From JAKAVK01 sp964419095 (GTDB taxonomy: Archaea; Micrarchaeota; Micrarchaeia; Micrarchaeales; CABMGC01), in assembly GCA_964419095.1 (NCBI GenBank), contig CAYQOG010000001.1, positions 1 to 64,000 of the forward strand: a stretch of 64,000 nucleotides of DNA. The letters are read 5' to 3'. Below the pieces are notes generated by a model. The model saw only the letters and a list, made by a program, of their open reading frames with translations. It was not told the origin of the DNA and did not search any database. Of this stretch, positions 33,987 through 42,368 are shown in pieces. Each line of letters starts with the position of its first letter. The stretch's first letter is position 1. The translations under genes were made by a program, and so were the position numbers.

Positions 33987-34612
33987 GTGAGCCGATGACG
34001 CTACTCGACTACATGGAAGCAAAGCGCCTCCTCGACAAATATGGGATAGAAAGCATAGAGAGCAGATATGTGGCAAGCGCCAAGGAGGCCGTGTCATTCG
34101 CCAAAGGAAGCAGGATAGTCATGAAAGTTCTATCGGACAAGCAGCTCCACAAATCAAAGGCCGGCCTTGTGAAGCTGGATCTTGAAACTGAAAAGGAGAT
34201 ATCTTCCGCATACAATGAGCTTTACAAGAAGGCCCAGGCCGTTAAGCCTTACAAAATAATAGCGCAGAAGATGGCATCGGAGGGCAATGAGATAATAATC
34301 GGAGGAAGGACCGATCCGCAATTCGGCAAGGTAGTCCTAATAGGCCTTGGCGGGATATACGTTGAGGTCTTCAAGGACTTCGCGCTAAGAGTCGCGCCAA
34401 TAACGAGAAGAGATGCGGATGAAATGCTCAACCAGCTCAAATCGCAAAGGATAGTGACCCACGAAGGCAAGCACACGAAGCTCATAGTGAGCCTGCTGCT
34501 CAAGATCGCAAAGCTGATGCAGGAAAACGATTCGGTAAGCGAATTGGATCTCAATCCAGTCATAGTCACGGACAAGGGATACGAGATAGTCGACATAAGG
34601 ATATTGAAGTAG
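33983..34612 (+). CDS. acdB: ADP-forming acetyl-CoA synthetase subunit beta
   Basis: A 209-residue ATP-grasp subunit of ADP-forming acetyl-CoA synthetase, which makes ATP while converting acetyl-CoA to acetate. It shows LDYMEAKRLLDKYGIE, VMKVLSDKQLHKSKAGLV (nucleotide binding), GGRTDPQFGKVVLIGLGGIYVE and DLNPVIVTDKGY. Overlap of 4 bases with the winged-helix gene before it and 7-base gap to acdA after it define a three-gene operon. The direction of flux depends on the cell; both acetate production and use are possible. Confidence 0.93.
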   Translation: MSEPMTLLDYMEAKRLLDKYGIESIESRYVASAKEAVSFAKGSRIVMKVLSDKQLHKSKAGLVKLDLETEKEISSAYNELYKKAQAVKPYKIIAQKMASEGNEIIIGGRTDPQFGKVVLIGLGGIYVEVFKDFALRVAPITRRDADEMLNQLKSQRIVTHEGKHTKLIVSLLLKIAKLMQENDSVSELDLNPVIVTDKGYEIVDIRILK

Positions 34613-34619
34613 TGGTATT

Positions 34620-36008
34620 ATGGCAAAAGAAAAGGATCTAAGACCGATGCTCAAGCCCAGGAGCGTTGCCATAATAGGCGCATCAAGGGATCCTGATAAG
34701 GTTGGCCATGTCATACTCCAGAATTATCTCAACGAAGGATACGGCGGGAAGATATATCCGGTGAACAAGAACGCCGACGAGATACTCGGATTGAAGACCT
34801 ACAAAAGCGTGCTTGACATAAAGGACCATATAGACCTCGCAGTGATAGCAGTGCCCGCAATGATAGTCCCTTCAGTGATGGAGGAATGCGGAAAGGCAAA
34901 GGTCAAGACGGCAATTGTAGTAAGCGGCGGATTCGCAGAGATAGGAAATGTTGACCTGCAAAAACAGCTGAGAGACATAGCCGACAAATACGGCATAGTC
35001 ACACTCGGGCCGAACTGCCTTGGAGTAATGGACCCGAGGTCGAGAGTTGACACGCTCTTCCTTCCCACATACAAGCTGAGCAAGGCGGAGATAGGCGGAG
35101 TGAGCTTCATGGCCCAGAGCGGCGCAGTCGGAAGCACGATACTAGACCTGATCGGAGGGGAGGGGTTCGGACTCTCCAAGTTCATATCATACGGAAATGC
35201 CGCGCAGGTCGACGAAGTGGACATACTGAACTACCTGATGAACGACGAAGAGACAAAGGTCATCATTATGTACATAGAGGGGATAAAGCGCGGCAAGGAG
35301 TTCATAGAGGTAGCCAAGAAAGCCGGAGCCAAGAAACCAGTGATAGTACTCAAGGCAGGGAAGACTGCCGCAGGGACAAAGGCGGCGCATTCGCACACTG
35401 CGGCGCTCGCCGGAGATTATGAAGTGCAGGAATCTATATTCAGGCAGGCAGGATTCATAATCGCCGAAGACCTGAGCGACCTTCTCTACTGCGCAAAGAT
35501 ATTCGCTTCTGAACCAGCTCCTAAAGGCCAGAACGTCGCGATTGTCACAAACGGAGGAGGCGCGGGAGTGCTTACCACCGACGCAATAGCTTCATCTGCA
35601 GTGCTCAACATAGCAGAATTTACCGATGAGTCAAAAGAGGCCCTTAGGAAGGTGATGCCGCCTCTTGTCAACATTACGAATCCGCTGGACCTTGCCGGCG
35701 ACGCAGGCGAGAAGCGCTACGGAGACGCGATGGAGATACTTGAGAAAGACGAGAACATCGACATGATAATAGTAATAATGCTATTCCAGACTCCCGGCGC
35801 AGATTCGGCATCCGCAGCGAAGATGATCGAATTCAAGGACAGGAGCGATAAGCCGATGATAGCGATAAGCATAGGGTCGGAGTACACGCAGATGCATAAG
35901 CGCATGATGGAGAGTGCAGGCCTCCCAGTCTACGATTCTCCGGCAGACGCGGCAGAGGCGCTTGCCGCACTCTACAAATACACCATGTTCAGAAAGAGAA
36001 AGGCATGA
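34620..36008 (+). CDS. acdA: ADP-forming acetyl-CoA synthetase subunit alpha
   Basis: A 462-residue alpha subunit: a CoA-binding domain (IGASRDPDKVGHVILQNY), a ligase domain (GPNCLGVMDPRS, MAQSGAVGSTILDL) and the phospho-histidine segment KAAHSHTAALAGDYEV with His257 and His259; the first is the expected phosphorylated residue. It is split from the beta subunit, as in Pyrococcus, rather than fused. It ends 3 bases before the convergent Mre11-like gene. Confidence 0.95.
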   Translation: MAKEKDLRPMLKPRSVAIIGASRDPDKVGHVILQNYLNEGYGGKIYPVNKNADEILGLKTYKSVLDIKDHIDLAVIAVPAMIVPSVMEECGKAKVKTAIVVSGGFAEIGNVDLQKQLRDIADKYGIVTLGPNCLGVMDPRSRVDTLFLPTYKLSKAEIGGVSFMAQSGAVGSTILDLIGGEGFGLSKFISYGNAAQVDEVDILNYLMNDEETKVIIMYIEGIKRGKEFIEVAKKAGAKKPVIVLKAGKTAAGTKAAHSHTAALAGDYEVQESIFRQAGFIIAEDLSDLLYCAKIFASEPAPKGQNVAIVTNGGGAGVLTTDAIASSAVLNIAEFTDESKEALRKVMPPLVNITNPLDLAGDAGEKRYGDAMEILEKDENIDMIIVIMLFQTPGADSASAAKMIEFKDRSDKPMIAISIGSEYTQMHKRMMESAGLPVYDSPADAAEALAALYKYTMFRKRKA

Positions 36009-36011
36009 TGT

Positions 36012-37202
36012 TCACTCAAGGAGCTGGCCAATTGCCTTCTTGACGATCTTTTCCTTGCCCTCATCAGAGCTCAATGTATCAAACAGCTCCTTTGGATTCC
36101 TGTCAAGCGCATACTTGTTCTCCCGCAGTCTCTCGGCAAAGATGCCGAGGCCGTAATCCTTTATCGATACGCCTTCCGCCAATCCGCTTCCCAGCCCTTC
36201 CGACTTCTTGGAAGCGGCCGCCTCGATGCCGCTCCTTCCCAGCTCCACAATCGCCGAGTCGCTGTATCTCTTGATTATCTCCTGCGTCTCAATCTGCATG
36301 TTCTTGAAGCCGTCCTTGACCTTCCCTGAGAGCTCTATCCTAAGTATCGGTCTGTCGTCCCCGCAATTCTTCTCGATGAGGGTCCCTATCTCCCGCTCTA
36401 TCGTTGCAGGGTCCTTGCCGTCAACAGTAATTTTCAGCAATATAAAACGCCTTGATCTTATTTGGTGGAACGCGTAGTCTCCTTTCTCCGTATCGTAGAC
36501 GAAGAAGCCTTTCCGCTCCTGCTCCCCCGCCTTCAGCTGCGTAAGCACAGTGCTTCCTGATATCAGGAATGGCTTGCCATGGGCCGTGGTTTCCACCTTC
36601 GCATGTATGTGCCCATTAACATACAGGTCATACCCTTTCGGCAGCTCATCGAGGGTTATGTATTCCTTGTCAAAAGGGAGAAGCTCATAGACCGACTGGT
36701 GGAAGAAGAGCACATTGAACATTCCATCGACCGGCTTGGGATTCTCCCGCGCTACAATTTCCCTGAATCTGTCATCGGCTATCCCCCCAAGCCCTCGGAC
36801 GGCAATCTTCTCGCCCTCCTTGCCTACTATTACCGTTGCGTTTGTCGCATCCACCAGGAGCCCGGCAAGCCCGAGCAGATCGACCGCATCCTCGACTCCC
36901 TCGGCCTTCCTTTCATGCGTTCCGGGTATCGCTATTATCGGAATTGAGGTGAAGTTCCTGCCCTCCCCACTAAAATCAACCACTCCCGCCTTCCACTTCC
37001 TCTTGGAGAGTTCCCTGAAGAGGGTTATCGCCTCTGCAAGGACCTCTGGGCTCGGCTGCCTGTTGTCGAATATGTCTCCAGGGATAAGAAGCACGTCTGC
37101 GCTCTCCGCCGCAAGTGCGAGAGCCTCCTCAGCCTGCCTGTACGCGTCCTCGCGGAATCTCTCATAGCCTAGATGGAAATCAGAGAGCAATGCGATTCTC
37201 AT
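36012..37202 (-). CDS. Mre11/SbcD-like DNA repair exonuclease
   Basis: A 396-residue calcineurin-type phosphoesterase resembling Mre11. Motif I is S-D-F-H (D8, H10) and motif II G-D-I-F-D-N (43-47); motif III reads G-T-H-E (94-97) where Mre11 has GNHD, so the metal-binding Asn is a Thr. Later motifs FFHQS and NGHIHA (GHxH) are intact. A capping and C-terminal domain of about 200 residues follows. The frame is open to 37256, but the ATG at 37202 is where the family begins (MRIALLSDFHLG). No Rad50 gene is adjacent, unlike the usual archaeal mre11-rad50 arrangement. Confidence 0.8.
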   Translation of the reverse strand: MRIALLSDFHLGYERFREDAYRQAEEALALAAESADVLLIPGDIFDNRQPSPEVLAEAITLFRELSKRKWKAGVVDFSGEGRNFTSIPIIAIPGTHERKAEGVEDAVDLLGLAGLLVDATNATVIVGKEGEKIAVRGLGGIADDRFREIVARENPKPVDGMFNVLFFHQSVYELLPFDKEYITLDELPKGYDLYVNGHIHAKVETTAHGKPFLISGSTVLTQLKAGEQERKGFFVYDTEKGDYAFHQIRSRRFILLKITVDGKDPATIEREIGTLIEKNCGDDRPILRIELSGKVKDGFKNMQIETQEIIKRYSDSAIVELGRSGIEAAASKKSEGLGSGLAEGVSIKDYGLGIFAERLRENKYALDRNPKELFDTLSSDEGKEKIVKKAIGQLLE

Positions 37203-37297
37203 ACAATCACGGATAGTATTGCCAAGGAAAATAGAAATACCTATGCGCGGCGCCATCTTTCCCTAAAGATATCCATAACTTCTTCTAACGAGACGAA

Positions 37298-37308
37298 AAT
37301 TTAATAAT
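37298..37308 (+). promoter_or_regulatory. TATA box for the NlpC/P60-like gene
   Basis: AATTTAATAAT is centred 26 bases before the ATG at 37329 with no ribosome site between, which favours this start over the ATG at 37314. Confidence 0.5.
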
Positions 37309-37328
37309 CTTTAATGCATTTTTTAATT

Positions 37329-37778
37329 ATGGCATTCAAGCGTCATGAAAAAACCGGAGTCATTATCCCCGAGAGATTCTGGACAGTCCATTACAATGGC
37401 AAATGCATACCGAATGACGATCATGATCTATCCAAAGGGGCCAACTGCCAGCGTTTTGCGTATGCACTTCTAGCAGAGAATGGGCTTGCCCTGCCGCCCT
37501 TGCGCTCAAGCGACCTCTGGAATGACACAGAGCATACCAAACGTGTTTTAGAACTAGAGCCTCTTGACATGCTTCTATTCCATAGGGTAGAGGATGCTTA
37601 TGGCGCACATATGGCAGTTTACATAGGTGAAGACCGCGCCATACACCTTTCAAAAAGGATGGAAATCCCAGAAATTCGCGAATTGGAAAGATTTGCATCG
37701 GATCCGCAATATCGTTTTTTCATAGGCGCTAAAAGAGCACTACTTCCTCAACCGCGCAGATCAGCTCTTTGCCCTTGA
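37329..37778 (+). CDS. NlpC/P60-like cysteine peptidase-fold protein
   Basis: A 149-residue protein with the NlpC/P60 pattern: the catalytic cysteine in GANCQRFAYALLAENGL, then PPLRSSDLW, LEPLDMLLFH and the histidine segment GAHMAVYIGEDRAIHLSK. Bacterial members cut gamma-glutamyl or murein peptides; archaea have no murein, so the substrate is probably another isopeptide or amide. No signal peptide is visible, so it acts in the cytoplasm. It overlaps the convergent RimK-like ligase by 18 bases. Codon use looks more A/T-rich than its neighbours, which suggests transfer (qualitative). Confidence 0.75.
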   Translation: MAFKRHEKTGVIIPERFWTVHYNGKCIPNDDHDLSKGANCQRFAYALLAENGLALPPLRSSDLWNDTEHTKRVLELEPLDMLLFHRVEDAYGAHMAVYIGEDRAIHLSKRMEIPEIRELERFASDPQYRFFIGAKRALLPQPRRSALCP

Positions 37779-38696
37779 AACAAGATGCTTTATCAGGATC
37801 TCAGCAAGGTCTATCTTTGTAGCCTTCCTGAACCCCTGCCATGACATTGTCGGATTGACCTCCAGGATGAAATATCCGTCCTTGGTCTGGGCTATGTCCA
37901 CCCCTGCATACTCGAGCTTCAGCCTCTCTGCAGCCTTGATGGCGATCTCGCGCATCTCCTTGTCAGGTTTCGCTGCCGAGGGGACTCCTCCCTGGGCTAC
38001 ATTGCTCTTCCAATCCGCGCCCTTTCTGTATTCCGCTCCTATCACATTCCCACCAACCACAACAACCCTGAAATCCCCACCCTCCTTCTTCTTCAGGTAC
38101 TCCTGGATGTATATCGGCTTGTTCATGTTCGAGAAGTAGTTAAAGACGTTCATCGCCATGTCCGGGTCGTCCACCTTGAATACGCCGAAACCCATGGCCC
38201 CCCTCAGCGGCTTTATCACTTTCTCATGCATTTGCTTGGATGCGTTGTAAGCAGCATACGTGTCTTCAGAAACGAAGGTCTTAGGTACCGGCAGCCCTGC
38301 CTTTGCCAGCTCTGCAAGCGCCGCGAACTTGTCGCTTGCGATCAGCCAACTATTGAGCGAGTTCATCACGAAGACGCCTTTCTGCTCTATCGCCCTGACT
38401 GACCAGAGCCTGCTTCCGAACTGCTCGTAGTCCTTTATCATGCCCAGGTGCCTCAGAAAAGCAGCATCGATTTCCACCCTGTCGAGCTTGTTCTTCTCCA
38501 CTATCTGAGAAATATCTATCCTGCCCGTTTCAAGGGTGATCCCGAGCTTGTCAACGTATACATTCACGGCCCTGTGCCCCAATGCCTTTATCGCGTGCTC
38601 CAGGTCCTCTATGTCCTGAGGGTTATAGTCTATCTCAAATGGTCTTACCAAACCAATCTTTATCGAATCACCAATCTCCTGCTGCCATATCCCCAT
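37761..38696 (-). CDS. RimK-family ATP-grasp ligase
   Basis: A 311-residue ATP-grasp enzyme that joins a carboxylate to an amine, as in RimK, MptN or LysX. It shows the ATP-binding pieces EKVIKPLRGAMGFGVFKV, PIYIQEYLKKKEGGDFRVVVV and YAGVDIAQTKDGYFILEVNP (metal-binding E and N). Subfamily cannot be decided: coenzyme F420 or tetrahydromethanopterin glutamylation, LysW-type synthesis and ribosomal S6 modification are all possible. It lies 16 bases after cdc6 on the same strand and is last in a Mrp-Cdc6-ligase run; the opposing NlpC/P60-like gene may act on the same kind of bond. Confidence 0.85.
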   Translation of the reverse strand: MGIWQQEIGDSIKIGLVRPFEIDYNPQDIEDLEHAIKALGHRAVNVYVDKLGITLETGRIDISQIVEKNKLDRVEIDAAFLRHLGMIKDYEQFGSRLWSVRAIEQKGVFVMNSLNSWLIASDKFAALAELAKAGLPVPKTFVSEDTYAAYNASKQMHEKVIKPLRGAMGFGVFKVDDPDMAMNVFNYFSNMNKPIYIQEYLKKKEGGDFRVVVVGGNVIGAEYRKGADWKSNVAQGGVPSAAKPDKEMREIAIKAAERLKLEYAGVDIAQTKDGYFILEVNPTMSWQGFRKATKIDLAEILIKHLVSRAKS

Positions 38697-38712
38697 CTAA
38701 ACGCGCAACAGC

Positions 38713-39927
38713 TCATGCTGTAGAAGTCTCGCTCTCCCTGAAGAGAGTCTTTTCTATCGTGCTCTTGATTTTCTCAGGAGGATATGCAAGCTTTATCAGT
38801 TTAGTATGGCCGCGTATTCCTTTCCCCGATTCGTATGTCTGAATCAGCCCCTGCATCTCCAGGTCTGAGATGTACTTCCTGTACCATCGCGATGACTTGG
38901 CCTCCTTATGCATCGATTCGCTTATGCCTGAATACTTGCTGTAGACCTCTCCGCTGAATATGTATGTGTCGCTGCCTTCCGTGAGCTTCTTGTACCTGCT
39001 CCCCTGTACCGAGAGCAGCGCTATCGCGTATACGATCAGCTTCTGGTGCTCCGGCAGAGTGTTCACCAATTCATAGGCAAGCTCCTCCTCCGCATTCTTC
39101 GCAGCCTCCCTAACGGCATCGGTAGTCACCATCTGAGATCCTTTCTCGTCAGCGTACTCGCCTGCCTTGGTTATTATCATCAGTGCAAGCCTCGCATCCC
39201 CGCTTTCGTTAGCCGCCATAGCGGCAGCAAGATTTATCGCTGCAGGGTCAACCTTGTCCTTCCTGAACCCCTTCTCCGCCCTCTCCTTAAGTATTGTCGC
39301 GAGTTCCGAGGAATTGTAGGGAGGGAAGACAAGCTCCTTTTCATATAGCGTTGACCTGCTCCTGGGGTCAAGGTCCTCCTTGAACGAGATCCTGTTGGAT
39401 ATCCCTATTATCGCAATGCCTCCCGACTTTATGTCGCTGTTCGCCCTAGTCAGCGTGTAGACAAGGTCATCAAGGTCCTTGACTACGTCAATCTCGTCCA
39501 ATACTACGATGAGTATCTTCCCATCCTCGTCTATCCAGTTTATTATCCTCTCATAGATGTCTATTATCCCGTATCCGCGCTTCGCGTAAAGGGGCATGTG
39601 GTCGCTCGTTATCTTGTTCAGTACCCTGTACCTGGAATTGTAGATCTTGCAGTTGATGTAACTTATCCGCGCCTTCACGGTCGGCAATTCCTTTATTTTC
39701 GATATCACGTGCTTTATGCACGAAGTCTTTCCCGTTCCTGTCTTACCATATATGAACAGATTCCTTCCCCTCTCCCCTCTCAATGTCGGGGTTATCGCCT
39801 TTACGATCTCGTTTATCTGCGAGTCCCTGAAGAGGAGGCGGTTCGGTATGTAGTGCGGAGAGAGTACTTCGCGGTCCGCGAAGATCTTTGACTCCTTGAA
39901 TATGCCTGCAAAAGGTTCATCCTCCAC
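38713..39927 (-). CDS. cdc6: Orc1/Cdc6 replication initiator
   Basis: A 404-residue AAA+ initiator that recognises archaeal origins and loads MCM. Walker A is FIYGKTGTGKTS, Walker B VVLDEIDVVKDLDDLVYTL, sensor 1 GISNRI, sensor 2 GDARLALMI. A C-terminal winged helix (ESMHKEAKSSRWYRKYISDL) binds DNA. It lies 9 bases after the Mrp-like ATPase. No clear origin-recognition boxes are visible beside the gene; the nearest A/T-rich non-coding stretch is at 40798-40966. Confidence 0.95.
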   Translation of the reverse strand: MEDEPFAGIFKESKIFADREVLSPHYIPNRLLFRDSQINEIVKAITPTLRGERGRNLFIYGKTGTGKTSCIKHVISKIKELPTVKARISYINCKIYNSRYRVLNKITSDHMPLYAKRGYGIIDIYERIINWIDEDGKILIVVLDEIDVVKDLDDLVYTLTRANSDIKSGGIAIIGISNRISFKEDLDPRSRSTLYEKELVFPPYNSSELATILKERAEKGFRKDKVDPAAINLAAAMAANESGDARLALMIITKAGEYADEKGSQMVTTDAVREAAKNAEEELAYELVNTLPEHQKLIVYAIALLSVQGSRYKKLTEGSDTYIFSGEVYSKYSGISESMHKEAKSSRWYRKYISDLEMQGLIQTYESGKGIRGHTKLIKLAYPPEKIKSTIEKTLFRESETSTA

Positions 39928-39936
39928 ATAAACACC

Positions 39937-40737
39937 TCATAAACCGAGCTTCTTTACAATGCTCTCGAACTGCGCCTTCAGCGCAACATCCGTGAGCACC
40001 GGCACGATGCCGCTATCACTTAGTGCGCTAAACTTATTATCATGATTTATTGTGCCCAGCACTTCGCATCCAAGGGCGTCGGCAACCTCCTGTGCCCCTG
40101 CCAATTTCCCGTCGGACATGTTCTCCACCACTCCTAATATCGATATGCCCATCCTCTTTATCATGCGGCCCGAGCGTATGGTATTCAGCGCAGCGGTATG
40201 CTGCGGGGTCGTGACAAGTATGAATCCATCCATGTCAAGGAGCTGCATTATCGAGAGCGGGGCGTCAGATGTTCCAGGCGCAAGGTCGAGTATCAGGTAG
40301 TCGAGCGCGCCCCAGTCGGTGTTGTCGAAGAACTCGGCTATCATCTTCGCTACCATTGGACCCCTCCATATTATCGGCTTCGTTGACTCGTCGATGAACA
40401 TGGCCGTTGAGAGAACCTTCACCCCGTGCCTGTCCACGGGCTTGAGCGGGTAAACCGCTTCCTTGACACCGGTCATCCCAAGGAACATGGCTACATTGGG
40501 CGTGTCTATATCCGCATCAAGAAGCCCCACCCCGAAACCCATCGCCATAAGCGTATAGGCGAGATTCACCGCAACTGTCGTCTTTCCCACTCCGCCCTTT
40601 GCGCTATATATGCCGATCTTGTGCTTTATATTCGAGAGCTTCTCCTTTATCTGCTGCTTCTGATTGATTATCCTTGCAAACGACGGATGGAATGCCTGCG
40701 TTTTAGTAGAATCCGCTGTTTGCTCCTCCATATGCAT
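39937..40737 (-). CDS. Mrp/NBP35-family ParA-like ATPase
   Basis: A 266-residue deviant-Walker P-loop ATPase: YSAKGGVGKTTVAVNLAY, then LLDADIDTPNVAMFLG, and LILDLAPGTSDAPLSIMQL. The pattern D-x-D-x-x-x-P-N and the S-D-x-P stretch point to Mrp/ApbC-type Fe-S carriers more than to chromosome-segregating ParA. The usual C-terminal C-x-x-C is not present, so the link to Fe-S is uncertain. The frame is open to 40797, but the ATG at 40737 (or 40731) avoids a hydrophobic extension lying inside the promoter. cdc6 follows after 9 bases. Confidence 0.85.
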   Translation of the reverse strand: MHMEEQTADSTKTQAFHPSFARIINQKQQIKEKLSNIKHKIGIYSAKGGVGKTTVAVNLAYTLMAMGFGVGLLDADIDTPNVAMFLGMTGVKEAVYPLKPVDRHGVKVLSTAMFIDESTKPIIWRGPMVAKMIAEFFDNTDWGALDYLILDLAPGTSDAPLSIMQLLDMDGFILVTTPQHTAALNTIRSGRMIKRMGISILGVVENMSDGKLAGAQEVADALGCEVLGTINHDNKFSALSDSGIVPVLTDVALKAQFESIVKKLGL

Positions 40738-40797
40738 CAACCAAGGAAATAGGCACCATGCACCTATACTTAGAATGCGATAAATATATATCTGCAT

Positions 40798-40966
40798 TAA
40801 CGGGGAAAAGAACGTTAATTAATTTAATCCTGTGCCGCAATGGCAATATCCCGCTATAACGAAAGTTTTATATTCTAAAAGCAATCTATATAGGGTGTAA
40901 TAGAATACGAGAATAACAGGATTTCAGGCTACATGGCTTGATTTTTCATATTCTAACGGTGTAATT
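40798..40966. promoter_or_regulatory. Divergent promoter region of psmA and Mrp-cdc6
   Basis: An A/T-rich intergenic region. On the minus side ATATATATTTATC (near 40780-40792) serves the Mrp gene. On the plus side the heptamer TATTCTA occurs at 40871-40877 and 40949-40955 and inverted (TAGAATA) at 40901-40907, with CTATATAG at 40886-40893 as a possible TATA element. GGTG is the ribosome site before the psmA ATG. Shared control of the proteasome operon and the replication initiator, or an origin, is possible but unproven. Confidence 0.4.
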
Positions 40967-41662
40967 ATGTATCCAAACGTACAAGCATATGATAGGGGAG
41001 TGATGTTCAATCCTGACGGGAGGCTCTTTCAGGTAGAGTACGCCAAGGAGGCAGTAAGGAAAGGCGCAACATCGATAGGCATGATAGCGCAGGACGCAGT
41101 CATATTCGTGGCTCACAAGAACATAGTGGAGCCGCTTGCGGTGCCTACCACGATCCAAAAGGTCTTCAGGGTGGACAGCCACATAGGTGCGACATACAGC
41201 GGCATGGTTGCAGACGGATTGCACATAATAGACATGGCAAGGCAGTCATCGCAGAACCACAAGCTCATATACGACGACATAAAGTCGGTGGAGGCCCTCG
41301 CTAAGACCATTTCGTCCTACATGATGCAGCCTACCCTATACGGAGGCATGAGGCCCTATGCCGTTTCAATGCTCCTCGGAGGAGTGGACTCGGAACCAAG
41401 GCTCTTCGAGATAGAGCCTGGCGCGTCGTTCCTCGGATACCAGGCAGATGCCATTGGAATGGGCAAGAAGGTCGCAACTGAGATATTAGTCAAGGAGTAC
41501 AAGAAGAATATGGGCGTAGACGACGCAATAGGATTGAGCATAAGGATCCTCAAGAAGATTAGCGAGGAAAAGCTAACGATGGACAACATAGACATAGGCT
41601 ATGTAAAGTCCGGAAATGAATTTGTCCTGCTCAGCCCTGACAAGCTGGCGGACTACCTCTGA
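40967..41662 (+). CDS. psmA: Proteasome subunit alpha
   Basis: A 231-residue 20S proteasome alpha subunit forming the gated outer rings. The N-terminus carries AYDRGVMFNPDGRLFQVEYAKEAV, the alpha-type signature (YDR gate and the G-R-L-x-Q-V-E-Y-A box). The beta subunit is not in this window. It is first gene of the SBDS-exosome superoperon; the SBDS start follows 13 bases after its stop. The PAC2-family gene at 13.5 kb may be an assembly helper. Confidence 0.96.
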   Translation: MYPNVQAYDRGVMFNPDGRLFQVEYAKEAVRKGATSIGMIAQDAVIFVAHKNIVEPLAVPTTIQKVFRVDSHIGATYSGMVADGLHIIDMARQSSQNHKLIYDDIKSVEALAKTISSYMMQPTLYGGMRPYAVSMLLGGVDSEPRLFEIEPGASFLGYQADAIGMGKKVATEILVKEYKKNMGVDDAIGLSIRILKKISEEKLTMDNIDIGYVKSGNEFVLLSPDKLADYL

Positions 41663-41675
41663 CAGTCGTGAGGAA

Positions 41676-42356
41676 ATGTCGAAGACGGTAATAGCGAAAT
41701 ACACGGTGAATGGGGAAAAGTTCGAGATTTTCGTCGACGCAGATGCTGCCTTCGAGTACATAACAGGAAAGAAGGCAAACCCTATGGCCGCGCTCCAGGC
41801 TGAAGAAGTCTTCGAGGACGCAAACAAGGGAAAGCGGCAGAGCCAGGAGAAGATAAGGAAGGCTTTCAACACCGAGGACATCGCCAAGGTAACAGAGATC
41901 ATACTGAAGCGCGGAAACGTGCCCATAACAACCGAACAGAAGGCAAAGATGGCAGAGGACAAGAGGAAGCAGATCGTGAACATCATAGCAAGGAACTCCG
42001 TTGACCCAAGGACAAATGCCCCGCACCCGGAGCAGAGGATAGAGAACGCCATGCACGAAGCCAAGATCACCATTGACCCGTTCAAGAACGCGAACGAGCA
42101 GATAGAGGAGATACTGAAGAAGATAAACATGATACTCCCAATAAAGTTCGCAACGGCAAAGATAGAGGTCGTCATACCTGTCGCATACGCGAACAGGTGC
42201 TACGGCCTTCTCAAGCAATATGGAATGAAATCGGAATCATGGCAGAGCGACGGATCCCTCAAGGCCACTGTAGAGTTCCCCGCAGGGCTGAAGACCGAGT
42301 TCTTCGACAAGCTCAACAACCTGACAAAAGGCTCTGCGACAACGACAGCAATGTGA
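41676..42356 (+). CDS. sdo1: Ribosome maturation protein SBDS
   Basis: A 226-residue SBDS homologue that releases aIF6 from the 50S subunit with an EF-2-like GTPase. The N-terminal FYSH domain contains VNGEKFEIFVDADAAFEYITGKKANP, a helical middle domain has RNSVDPRTNAPHPEQRIENAM, and the C-terminal ferredoxin-like domain ends the protein. The frame extends back into psmA, but the ATG at 41676 with GAGG before it is correct. Confidence 0.95.
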   Translation: MSKTVIAKYTVNGEKFEIFVDADAAFEYITGKKANPMAALQAEEVFEDANKGKRQSQEKIRKAFNTEDIAKVTEIILKRGNVPITTEQKAKMAEDKRKQIVNIIARNSVDPRTNAPHPEQRIENAMHEAKITIDPFKNANEQIEEILKKINMILPIKFATAKIEVVIPVAYANRCYGLLKQYGMKSESWQSDGSLKATVEFPAGLKTEFFDKLNNLTKGSATTTAM

Positions 42357-42368
42357 AAAGGTGAAATA

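Noticed and set aside
39937..40797. ParA-type plasmid partition gene
   Set aside because: Sequence pattern and position by cdc6 in the core genome fit the Mrp/NBP35 group better, and no ParB-type partner is next to it.
38713..40966. Confident replication origin near cdc6
   Set aside because: No origin-recognition box repeats with the usual G-rich element were seen; only an A/T-rich gap with a short repeated heptamer.
41616..41675. Longer SBDS protein starting inside psmA
   Set aside because: The extra 20 residues have no family match and the ATG at 41676 has its own ribosome site.
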